DNA from: Methanobacteriota archaeon
Lineage (GTDB): Archaea; Hydrothermarchaeota; Hydrothermarchaeia; Hydrothermarchaeales; JACRDW01
Length of the DNA stretch: 8,093 bases
Assembly (NCBI GenBank): GCA_016212785.1
Contig: JACRDW010000147.1
Coordinates: 1 to 8,093 of the forward strand
Direction: 5' to 3'
Of this stretch, positions 1-5,662 are shown piece after piece. The position numbers and the translations under genes were made by a program. The notes under the pieces were generated by a model. That model did not search any database, was not told the DNA's origin, and saw only the letters and a list, made by a program, of their open reading frames with translations. Numbering within the stretch: position 1 is the stretch's first letter; the number at the start of each line of letters is the position of its first letter.

Positions 1-1752
1 CACAAACTTGGCAAAGACGCTCTTCCCCTCTTTTACAAATTCTTCTGCATCCTTATTTACAACAACTCTGTTCCTCGGATATGGAAGCCTTAAAAGTTTT
101 TTTGCGCCCTCTGGAGTTAAAATTAAGAAGCCATCCTGTGCTCTCAGAGTCGCGAGCAAAACGCCTCCTGAATATACTCTTCTAATCCTGCCAGTTATCG
201 CTACCTCTGCTCTAACATCCTCAAACAAAACCTCACCTACACCTCTGCCGAATTGATAGTCTGCAATCGCCTGCATTTTTATTTTTATGTTCCCTTCTCG
301 CCTGAACATGTCCAAATCTTCAAAAACTTCTCCTTTTAGAAATTTCAGCGACTTATGCACAAATATTCTCTCAAAATTCTTTGAATATTTTTTCACCCGA
401 GTTTTCATGAATTCGACCTGTGCCTTTTCCGGTTCTGGCGCCTCGTGCTGGTTCAATGGATAAACTTCCTCGATTTCGAGAGGAATTACTCCAAATACTG
501 AAGAAGCGATGCAGACGTGATAATCCTCGCTGCTTTCTATATCGTATGTTCTCGCATACGGTTTTTCTGCCTCTGGTAAAAGCACCAATTTTTCTGCCCT
601 GAACTTTATTTCATTCAGCTTTTTTAAATGCCTCAGAACTTCCGGTCTCCTCAGGGATTCTGGACCCGAATAGAAAAAAGCAGAATTTTTAGTCACGGGG
701 TCAAATTTTTCGAGGTCGTATTCCAGAACAGTTCTTAACGCGCTCAGCACATATGGATGATTCCTCGCTCTCTTCTCTACGAGCTCCCACAGCGAGCCTT
801 CGTATATGCTCTGCTTTACTCTTCTTATCTCCTGAAGCATGGCATGCAAATTGTGTCTTGCGAGGAGCGTTTCCCGTTCTTTTTTATCCAGGCTTGAAAT
901 TTCCTTCGGTTCATAAGTCGAGCAGACTTCGCAGGAGCAGGGAAACTCGTATATATCTTCCAACCTAAGCGTACCTTCGGCCGTAACATATCTATCGTCC
1001 TTCGCATAGAGCGAGTAGGCAGCGGAGTCGAATATATCGCAGCCATTTGCGACAGCAAGCGCAAACAGCATCGGATGCCCGCAGCCGAAGAGGTGCACGG
1101 GCTTATTCAGCGGCAGAAATTTTTTTGAGTGCATTATAATTCTCACAAGCTCAGAGAAACGATAGCTTTCCATCAGCGGCACTACCCCGCCAATCGCAAA
1201 AACATCAAAACCCAGCTTGCCAATTTCTCTTGCGCTTTTTTCTCTCAACTTTAAATGAGTAGAACCCTGAAGGGTTCCTGCGAGCGGCATTTTTCTCGGA
1301 ATTTCCACACTCTCTCTCGCCCTTTTGAGAGTTTCGTTCAGGTCTTTCTCCGCTTTTTCGTAACTCGCATCCGGCGGCGTGGGAATGTCGAGCATTACAC
1401 CAATGTCGCTGCCTATCGAATTTTGAAATTCAACGATTTCTCTCGCACCAACGCTTACTCTTCCGTATTCGAACAGCTGGTACGCACCCGAGTCTGTCAT
1501 AATCAAGCCGCCGAAGCCGAGCATTTTATGGATTCCCCTCTCAACCGCGAGTTCCCTCAGCTCTTCGTTTTTGTATATGATGTAAGAATTTGTTATTATG
1601 CTTTTGAAGCCAATCTTCTCGATTTCTCTCGCTGAGATGCTCTGGAGCCTCGGATTTATCACAGGAAGTATCAGTGGAGTTTCGATCCTCTTACCTTTAA
1701 CCTCCATAATTCCAATTCTTCCCATCGCATCTCTGTGCTTTATCTCGAACAT
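1..1752 (-). CDS. tgtA: Archaeosine tRNA-guanine transglycosylase (3' end cut by window edge)
   Basis: The enzyme swaps guanine-15 in the tRNA D-loop for preQ0, the first tRNA-bound step of archaeosine synthesis. The frame is open for 584 codons from the ATG at 1752 to the window edge with no stop. The N-terminus (MFEIKHRDAMGRIG) matches the family start. Visible signatures are MTDSGAYQL (residues 85-93, nucleophile-type Asp87), the GGVVPL loop (188-193), FDSAAY (241-246, second catalytic-type Asp242), and a zinc site CSCEVC (Cys272, 274, 277) with HNLH (His300/303). The region after about 360 is the archaeal C-terminal extension, including ADYQFG (497-502) and RIRRVY (522-527). A PUA RNA-binding domain begins near 560 and is cut after AKFV; by family comparison roughly 50-60 residues are missing. 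A TATA-like TAAATAAA lies about 28 bases upstream of the ATG, and AGGT sits just before it as a possible weak ribosome site. The gene is divergent from the nnrDE-type gene. Confidence 0.95.
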   Translation of the reverse strand, partial: MFEIKHRDAMGRIGIMEVKGKRIETPLILPVINPRLQSISAREIEKIGFKSIITNSYIIYKNEELRELAVERGIHKMLGFGGLIMTDSGAYQLFEYGRVSVGAREIVEFQNSIGSDIGVMLDIPTPPDASYEKAEKDLNETLKRARESVEIPRKMPLAGTLQGSTHLKLREKSAREIGKLGFDVFAIGGVVPLMESYRFSELVRIIMHSKKFLPLNKPVHLFGCGHPMLFALAVANGCDIFDSAAYSLYAKDDRYVTAEGTLRLEDIYEFPCSCEVCSTYEPKEISSLDKKERETLLARHNLHAMLQEIRRVKQSIYEGSLWELVEKRARNHPYVLSALRTVLEYDLEKFDPVTKNSAFFYSGPESLRRPEVLRHLKKLNEIKFRAEKLVLLPEAEKPYARTYDIESSEDYHVCIASSVFGVIPLEIEEVYPLNQHEAPEPEKAQVEFMKTRVKKYSKNFERIFVHKSLKFLKGEVFEDLDMFRREGNIKIKMQAIADYQFGRGVGEVLFEDVRAEVAITGRIRRVYSGGVLLATLRAQDGFLILTPEGAKKLLRLPYPRNRVVVNKDAEEFVKEGKSVFAKFV

Positions 1753-1758
1753 TTGACC

Positions 1759-1765
1759 TTTATAT
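1759..1765 (+). promoter_or_regulatory. Candidate TATA box of the nnrDE gene
   Basis: The sequence is TTTATAT, within CCTTTATATCC. Initiation about 25 bases downstream falls near 1787, leaving a short leader of about 19 bases that still contains the GGAG ribosome site. The box lies inside the 53-base divergent region shared with tgtA. Confidence 0.5.
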
Positions 1766-1776
1766 CCTGCACAAGG

Positions 1777-1784
1777 TTTATTTA
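1777..1784 (-). promoter_or_regulatory. Candidate TATA box of tgtA
   Basis: Read on the minus strand this is TAAATAAA. Its centre is about 28 bases upstream of the tgtA ATG, so transcription would begin at or next to the start codon. The match is weaker than the other TATA boxes in the window, and the assignment rests on spacing alone. Confidence 0.4.
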
Positions 1785-1791
1785 GCTTTGT

Positions 1792-1800
1792 GGAGATTGA
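1792..1800 (+). promoter_or_regulatory. Ribosome binding site that selects the ATG start of nnrDE
   Basis: GGAGATTGA resembles the GGAGGTGA core and sits 5 bases before the ATG at 1806 (10 bases counted from GGAG). It lies inside the alternative longer reading from the TTG at 1788, so that longer start is unlikely. Confidence 0.6.
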
Positions 1801-1805
1801 AAATC

Positions 1806-3230
1806 ATGAAGCACATCACCCACAAAGAAATGCGCATTCTGGATATAAACTCAGAATATTTTGGAGTTCCGCGCAGCACGCTGATGGAGAACGCCGGAAA
1901 GCAGGTCTTCGAGGCTTTGAGGAAGAGATTTAAATTGAGAAACAAAAAAATCGCAGTTTTTTGCGGCACTGGAAACAACGGCGGTGACGGCTTCGTTGCT
2001 GCGAGGCACCTCACAGGCGAGGGAGCGAAAGTTGATGTAATACTGCTCGGCAGCGAGGCAAGAGAGAAGTTTGAGCTAATTAAAAAAAATAAGAAAATAA
2101 AAGTTCTTAAAGAAACGAAAGATAACTACGACATAATCATCGATGCTATCTTGGGCACAGGGATAGAGGGGGAGCTTAGAGAGCCAGCTGCATCTGCCGT
2201 AGAAAGAATAAACAAGTCAGAGGCTTTTAAGGTGAGCGTAGACGTGCCCACCGGCATTGGCTCAACGCACTGTGTTAATGCAGATTTAGTCGTAACTTTT
2301 CATGCAATGAAGAAAGGTCTGGAGAAGTTCGATATAGTCGTGGCCGACATAGGGATTCCAAAAGAGGCAGAGAGCTGCGTGGGACCTGGCGATTTGGCAG
2401 TCAATCTGAAGAGAGATAAAGAATCACGAAAAGGGGACAATGGTAAGGTTCTCGTAGTAGGCGGGGGCGATTTGTACTACGGAGCTCCAGTCCTGAGCGC
2501 TTTTGGCGTGCTCAATTCAGGTGCTGATTTAGTTTATCTAGCAGTTCCAGAGGCAAACTACGAAGTTACTCGTACTTTTTCTCCGGATTTCATCGTCAGA
2601 AAATATCCAGGCGGTTTTCTCAGTTCAAGAGGCGTTGATACCATTCTCGAAATAGCAAAAAATTGCGATTGCGCAGTTATCGGTCCAGGACTTGGTCTCA
2701 GGAGCGAAACCAAAAGTGCTGTTTTAGAGGTCTTAAAGAAAATAAAAATTCCTGTTGTAATAGATGCGGATGCGCTGAAAGCAATAGCAGAAGGAAGAGA
2801 GCTGCTTAAAAAACTAAATGCTGTACTAACGCCGCACGCAGGCGAGTTTAAAATTTTAACTGGCGAGGATTTGTCAAACGATTTTGAAGAAAGGAAAAAA
2901 GTTATTTTGCGGCAGGCGAAAAAACTCAACGCAGCGATTCTGCTCAAGGCGCCTGTGGATATAATAGCCTCGCAGGACGGCAGGATGAAACTCAATGCAA
3001 CCGGCAATGCAGGCATGACCGTCGGCGGCACAGGTGATGTGCTTGCAGGCATTGTGGCGAGCTTTATGGCGCAGAGATTAGAGCCTTTCACTGCTGCGTG
3101 CTGCGCAGCTTTCGTCAACGGCGCTGCCGGCGACGAGCTGTACAAGTCCAGGGGCTACTGCTTTACTGCAAGCGATATTGCAGGCGAACTGCCCAACACT
3201 ATAAAAAAATTTACTGCTTCACTATACTGA
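1806..3230 (+). CDS. nnrDE: Bifunctional NAD(P)H-hydrate epimerase / ADP- or ATP-dependent NAD(P)H-hydrate dehydratase
   Basis: This 474-residue fusion repairs hydrated NADH and NADPH. The N-terminal YjeF_N/NAXE domain interconverts R- and S-NAD(P)HX. The C-terminal ribokinase-like NAXD domain dehydrates the S form with ADP or ATP. Visible in the epimerase part are the LMENAGK start (26-32), GTGNNGGDGF (54-63), DAILGTG (113-119) and SVDVPTG (144-150). Visible in the dehydratase part are GKVLVVGGG (213-221), GAPVL (226-230), IGPGLG (292-297), TPHAGEF (342-348), NATGNAGMTVGGTGD (397-411, with the catalytic-type Asp411) and AGD (441-443). The family LLKG motif reads LLKA here (379-382), a minor change. 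ATG 1806 is chosen over the in-frame TTG at 1788 because of the GGAG site between them. The length is normal for the fused protein. The gene is convergent with the MFS gene, overlapping it by 20 bases. Confidence 0.95.
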   Translation: MKHITHKEMRILDINSEYFGVPRSTLMENAGKQVFEALRKRFKLRNKKIAVFCGTGNNGGDGFVAARHLTGEGAKVDVILLGSEAREKFELIKKNKKIKVLKETKDNYDIIIDAILGTGIEGELREPAASAVERINKSEAFKVSVDVPTGIGSTHCVNADLVVTFHAMKKGLEKFDIVVADIGIPKEAESCVGPGDLAVNLKRDKESRKGDNGKVLVVGGGDLYYGAPVLSAFGVLNSGADLVYLAVPEANYEVTRTFSPDFIVRKYPGGFLSSRGVDTILEIAKNCDCAVIGPGLGLRSETKSAVLEVLKKIKIPVVIDADALKAIAEGRELLKKLNAVLTPHAGEFKILTGEDLSNDFEERKKVILRQAKKLNAAILLKAPVDIIASQDGRMKLNATGNAGMTVGGTGDVLAGIVASFMAQRLEPFTAACCAAFVNGAAGDELYKSRGYCFTASDIAGELPNTIKKFTASLY

Positions 3231-4341
3231 TAAGCAGTCCTGCCGCTGAGAGCAAGGCAGCTAGATACATTGTCGCATGGAACCCATACGCCTGTGATAT
3301 AAAGCCGCCGAGCAGCGAGCCGAAGATTGTTGAGACGCTGGTAATGGAGTTCAATATACCCACGCAGGTAGCCTTTTCCTCATTTCTGTTTGTTAAGAAA
3401 ATCAGCGAGCCGACGTAGAGACAGGAATAAGAGACGGCGAGGAAAATCTGTATGGGCATCACGTGGTAGAAATTTTTTGATAGCGTATAAGAAAAAAATA
3501 CCAGAGAAGACAGGAGCAGACCTGCGTTTATCAGCTTTACATCCCCGGCGATGTCTATTCTCCGCATCACCAAAAACTGCGCACCTGCATTTATGGTGTA
3601 CATTGCACCTATCCAAAATTTATTTGCTCCCAGCTCTGCGAGGAACAGCGGAAAGATAATCCATATCGAAAATGCGCCCAGGTGGCGCAGAAATGAGGGT
3701 AGATAGACGTATATGTTTTTCCTGATTAGTTCAAGCGGGAAAAGCGATACCTGCACAGTTTTCATTTTCACTTCCGGCAGCTTGAGCGATATATAGGAGG
3801 AGAATAGAAACAGCAGAGAGCTCAGTGCGAATACTTCCCAGTAAGGCAGCAGTTTGTTGACATGCGCATACATCTCTCCGTGCTGGGCGATAATTCCTGC
3901 GAGCAGTCCTCCGAATGCCCAGCCGAGCGCACCATAAGAGCTGAACATTCCCGGTTTTACTCCAGATTCAAAGGTATATGCAATCAGCGGGGCAGTAAAT
4001 ATCCCGAGAGAAAAGCCTGCAAGACCGCGTACTATCATAAGCGAGAGCGCATCCTTTGCAACAATCTGCAGGAAGAAGGCAAGGGCAGATAAGAGCAGAC
4101 CTGCTGTTAGGAAAATTCTCCTGTCTCGCATATCAGAGGCTCTTCCAAAAACATATGAGGAGAAAAAAATTGCAAATCCATACGAAGCACCTATCAAACC
4201 TATTTCTGTCCTGCTTGCGCCTAACTCGAGCGCAAAGTTAGGTATGAATACTGCTGACATCATTATTGCTGTATTCGAAAAAAATTGTATTATGTTCGTG
4301 TGCATATTAATATCTCTAACCGATTTTAGATGCTCATACAT
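3211..4341 (-). CDS. Major facilitator superfamily transporter, substrate unknown
   Basis: A 376-residue integral membrane protein with about 12 hydrophobic segments in two halves (roughly 18-186 and 212-373) and a polar linker near 187-210, as in MFS permeases. The family motif A is visible between helices 2 and 3 as GRASDMRDRR (66-75), next to the Gly- and Ser-rich helix 2. The loop at 318-324 (NRNEEKA) is charged. No residues seen point to a substrate; drug, metabolite or sugar export are all open. The start is uncertain. The ATG at 4341 has no ribosome site. An in-frame ATG at 4305 (residue 13) is preceded by GAGAT and lies about 38 bases downstream of a TTTAAAT element, and it would give a 364-residue protein starting just before helix 1. 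The 3' end overlaps nnrDE. Confidence 0.85.
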   Translation of the reverse strand: MYEHLKSVRDINMHTNIIQFFSNTAIMMSAVFIPNFALELGASRTEIGLIGASYGFAIFFSSYVFGRASDMRDRRIFLTAGLLLSALAFFLQIVAKDALSLMIVRGLAGFSLGIFTAPLIAYTFESGVKPGMFSSYGALGWAFGGLLAGIIAQHGEMYAHVNKLLPYWEVFALSSLLFLFSSYISLKLPEVKMKTVQVSLFPLELIRKNIYVYLPSFLRHLGAFSIWIIFPLFLAELGANKFWIGAMYTINAGAQFLVMRRIDIAGDVKLINAGLLLSSLVFFSYTLSKNFYHVMPIQIFLAVSYSCLYVGSLIFLTNRNEEKATCVGILNSITSVSTIFGSLLGGFISQAYGFHATMYLAALLSAAGLLISIVKQ

Positions 4342-4404
4342 TTAAATGTTTTTTTTGTTAATTTTTCTAAGCTTGTGGCATTAAATAGATAACAAAATAT
4401 CTTC

Positions 4405-4420
4405 GAAACGTATATATACG
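4405..4420 (+). promoter_or_regulatory. Strong archaeal-type promoter (BRE plus TATA palindrome)
   Basis: GAAACG followed by TATATATACG resembles a BRE plus TATA box. The core CGTATATATACG (4409-4420) is a perfect 12-base palindrome, so it could act in either direction. On the plus strand, initiation about 25 bases downstream falls near 4440, right at the foot of the hairpin. On the minus strand it could drive the MFS gene with a leader of 50 or more bases. The purine-rich BRE lies on the plus-strand side. Confidence 0.5.
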
Positions 4421-4440
4421 CGCCTTTTCGTAAATATCCT

Positions 4441-4499
4441 TAACGACGGGCTACAGTTTCGTTCGCTTTTCGAACTGCTCCCGTCTTTACCCCCTTTTT
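4441..4499 (+). ncRNA. Candidate small structured RNA (two-tier hairpin plus T-run)
   Basis: Non-coding stretch with a clear fold. GACGGG (4445-4450) pairs with CCCGTC (4480-4485). Outside it TAA (4441-4443) can pair with TTA (4487-4489) across a C/T mismatch. Inside, CAGTT and CG (4454-4458, 4460-4461; T4459 bulged) pair with CGAACTG (4471-4477), leaving a nine-base loop. After the stem come a pyrimidine stretch and TTTTT (4495-4499). A strong TATA box sits about 25 bases upstream of the foot, so promoter, fold and T-run together outline an RNA of about 59 bases. I see no C/D or H/ACA boxes and no tRNA shape. The alternatives are a 3' structure of the convergent ferredoxin mRNA or an isolated palindrome. 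Expression is not shown by sequence. Confidence 0.4.
4495..4499 (+). terminator. T-run, possible archaeal terminator on the plus strand
   Basis: CCCCC followed by TTTTT directly after the hairpin on the plus strand. Archaeal polymerase commonly stops at runs of T. It overlaps the ferredoxin stop codon on the opposite strand. On the minus strand no T-run follows the hairpin, so a ferredoxin terminator is less likely here. Confidence 0.3.
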
Positions 4500-4707
4500 A
4501 GCACGAACTGTGCTCGATAGCCTTTGTCGGGCACGCCTCAACGCAGGCGCAGCATTCAACGCAGTCCTCAACTCTCGGTGCAGTCGACTTGCCGTTTACG
4601 AGCTCATACACGTCCGAAGGACAGACATTCACGCATTCTCCGGCTCCGATGCACTCGTCGTGGTCTATTTTTATTGTTACAGCCGCTCTGTAGGTTTTCA
4701 CAGCCAT
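4498..4707 (-). CDS. Small two-cluster ferredoxin with an altered first cluster motif
   Basis: A 69-residue soluble electron carrier of the bacterial-type 2[4Fe-4S] fold. The second motif is complete: Cys49-x2-Cys52-x2-Cys55-x3-Cys59-Pro. The first reads Cys19-x2-Ala22-x2-Cys25-x3-Cys29-Pro, so the usual second cysteine is alanine. By comparison with related ferredoxins this favours a [3Fe-4S] cluster, or a [4Fe-4S] cluster with a labile or foreign ligand. Cys53 and the C-terminal Cys69 are extra. The redox partner cannot be told. The start at 4707 is chosen because a good TATA box (CTTTTTATA) lies 26 bases upstream, implying a leaderless mRNA. A longer reading from 4755 would place that promoter inside the gene. 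It stands alone, divergent from the SPOUT gene. Confidence 0.9.
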   Translation of the reverse strand: MAVKTYRAAVTIKIDHDECIGAGECVNVCPSDVYELVNGKSTAPRVEDCVECCACVEACPTKAIEHSSC

Positions 4708-4728
4708 GCTATCTGCTGCGTAGTTAAC

Positions 4729-4737
4729 TATAAAAAG
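4729..4737 (-). promoter_or_regulatory. TATA box of the ferredoxin gene
   Basis: CTTTTTATA on the minus strand, preceded by an A-rich BRE-like AAAAAA. Its centre is about 26 bases upstream of the ATG at 4707, so the transcript would be leaderless or nearly so. Confidence 0.6.
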
Positions 4738-4792
4738 TTTTTTAGGAGACCCCAACTATGTTTACGCACCAAAAAGTGTAACTGCAGCAGGC

Positions 4793-4800
4793 TTATATTA
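4793..4800 (+). promoter_or_regulatory. Candidate TATA box of the SPOUT methyltransferase gene
   Basis: TTATATTA centred about 28 bases before the ATG at 4824. No ribosome site lies between them, which fits a leaderless mRNA. The upstream BRE is not obvious. Confidence 0.5.
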
Positions 4801-4823
4801 GACAGCTTGCTTGAAATAAAAGC

Positions 4824-5372
4824 ATGCAGCTCGTTATCGAAAACTGCGAGGAGCAGCTGTCTGAATGGCTCTGGCTCGAGTACAAACACTGCGCAGATAT
4901 CTGGGAAAGTATTACTTTTACAAACGTCAGAGGGAAAATGAAACAAAGGCTCGCAGCGATCGGCGAGGTTGCGGAGGAATCTTTTGAAAAATTGTTTGAA
5001 GTCGAAAAGCTGATAATCCTTGACCCGCTTGGCAAAGAAGAATTGAAAACTTCTGATTTTGCTGGAAGCGATGCAGTAGTTGTGGGGGGTATTCTGGGCT
5101 GCGAAATACCTAAAGGAAGAACGAGCGAGTTAATAACCGCGAAAGCAGAGGGGACAAAAGTAAGAAATATTGGCAAGCGGCAGCTTACGATAGACAGCGC
5201 TGCGCTGGTTGCAAAGCTCATTTATCTTGGAGCTGCTTTAGAAGACATAGAAATAACCAAGCAGCTTGAGGTGGTGCACAGCGAAAACGAGAGAACGGTA
5301 TTGCCCTACGGATATGTGGTTATCGAAAATAAAGCGATAATTACGCCCGGGCTGATTGACTATCTAAAGTAG
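4824..5372 (+). CDS. Sfm1-like SPOUT-class methyltransferase (PF04252-type)
   Basis: A 182-residue protein resembling yeast Sfm1, the SPOUT enzyme that methylates an arginine of ribosomal protein uS3; its archaeal relatives are usually named putative RNA methyltransferases. Features shared, from memory of the family, are the N-terminal VIENCEEQLSEW followed by LEY (4-15, 18-20), FTNV (32-35), ILDP (65-68), the glycine-rich VVGGILG (86-92), GRTSEL (98-103), GKRQLTIDSA (117-126) and the tail LPYGYVV...ITPGLIDYL (160-181). The last two blocks probably form the trefoil-knot SAM site. No extra RNA-binding domain such as PUA or TRAM is present, which leaves both RNA and protein substrates possible. 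A TATA box 28 bases upstream and no ribosome site suggest a leaderless mRNA. The 3' end overlaps the DUF2095-like gene by 13 bases, convergently. Family assignment is fairly firm; the target is unknown. Confidence 0.8.
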   Translation: MQLVIENCEEQLSEWLWLEYKHCADIWESITFTNVRGKMKQRLAAIGEVAEESFEKLFEVEKLIILDPLGKEELKTSDFAGSDAVVVGGILGCEIPKGRTSELITAKAEGTKVRNIGKRQLTIDSAALVAKLIYLGAALEDIEITKQLEVVHSENERTVLPYGYVVIENKAIITPGLIDYLK

Positions 5373-5662
5373 TAGCCCTTTTCTTTTTTTGGTCCGAAAC
5401 TGCGTATGCCCTTCTTCAGAAGTTGAATCTTCAGCTCGCTTGCATATTCTTCTGAGATTTCATTCCTCTGTCTCAGGTAGTCGAGTATCTCAAGCCCCTG
5501 CTCTTCCGTGTCGCAGCGACGCAAAAAATCTACGACACTCGGCTCGTAAGAACAGAATGCTTTTTCCGCCTCCTCGGGCAACGACCTGACGGCGTCTATC
5601 TGTACGCCCTCATTCTCAAGCTCTTTTGTCAGGTTTGGATATTTTTTTCTAAATTCCTCCAT
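5360..5662 (-). CDS. Small conserved archaeal protein, resembles DUF2095
   Basis: A 100-residue soluble, highly charged, mainly helical protein without signal or membrane segment. The most family-like parts are the N-terminal EFRKKYP (3-9), SYEPSVVDFLRRCDTEEQ (38-55), EILDYL (58-63) and the basic C-terminal GIRSFGPKKEKGYY (85-98). I recall this pattern from the archaeal DUF2095 family, whose function is unknown to me; the name is from memory. It starts inside the end of the radical SAM gene: its ATG at 5662 precedes that gene's stop (5651-5649), so the two overlap by 14 bases. GGTG (5669-5672) is spaced six bases before the ATG. A GTG at 5671 would add three residues but has no ribosome site. 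Translational coupling suggests that it works with the radical SAM protein, as partner or substrate (inference). Cys37 and Cys50 are its only cysteines. Confidence 0.8.
   Translation of the reverse strand: MEEFRKKYPNLTKELENEGVQIDAVRSLPEEAEKAFCSYEPSVVDFLRRCDTEEQGLEILDYLRQRNEISEEYASELKIQLLKKGIRSFGPKKEKGYYFR

Noticed and set aside
1255..1635. Open frame on the plus strand opposite tgtA (126 codons)
   Set aside because: It is opposite the catalytic core of TgtA and its translation shows only the mirrored composition of that gene.
2558..3145. Long open frame on the minus strand opposite nnrDE (195 codons)
   Set aside because: It lies wholly opposite the conserved dehydratase domain, its Ser/Ala/Pro-rich translation resembles nothing known to me, and no promoter or ribosome site fits.
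4445..4485. Hairpin as a terminator of the ferredoxin gene on the minus strand
   Set aside because: On that strand no T-run follows the stem; the T-run lies on the plus-strand side. A 3'-UTR structure remains possible.
4441..4489. Hairpin as a CRISPR repeat or mobile-element end
   Set aside because: Only one copy was found by eye in the window, with no spaced repeats, target duplication or transposase nearby.
4441..4499. Hairpin as a tRNA, C/D or H/ACA guide RNA
   Set aside because: It is too short for a tRNA, has no anticodon arm or CCA-type end, and neither strand shows C, D or ACA boxes.
4708..4755. N-terminal extension of the ferredoxin to an upstream ATG
   Set aside because: A well-placed TATA box (4729-4737) lies inside it, and ferredoxins of this type start close to the first cluster motif.
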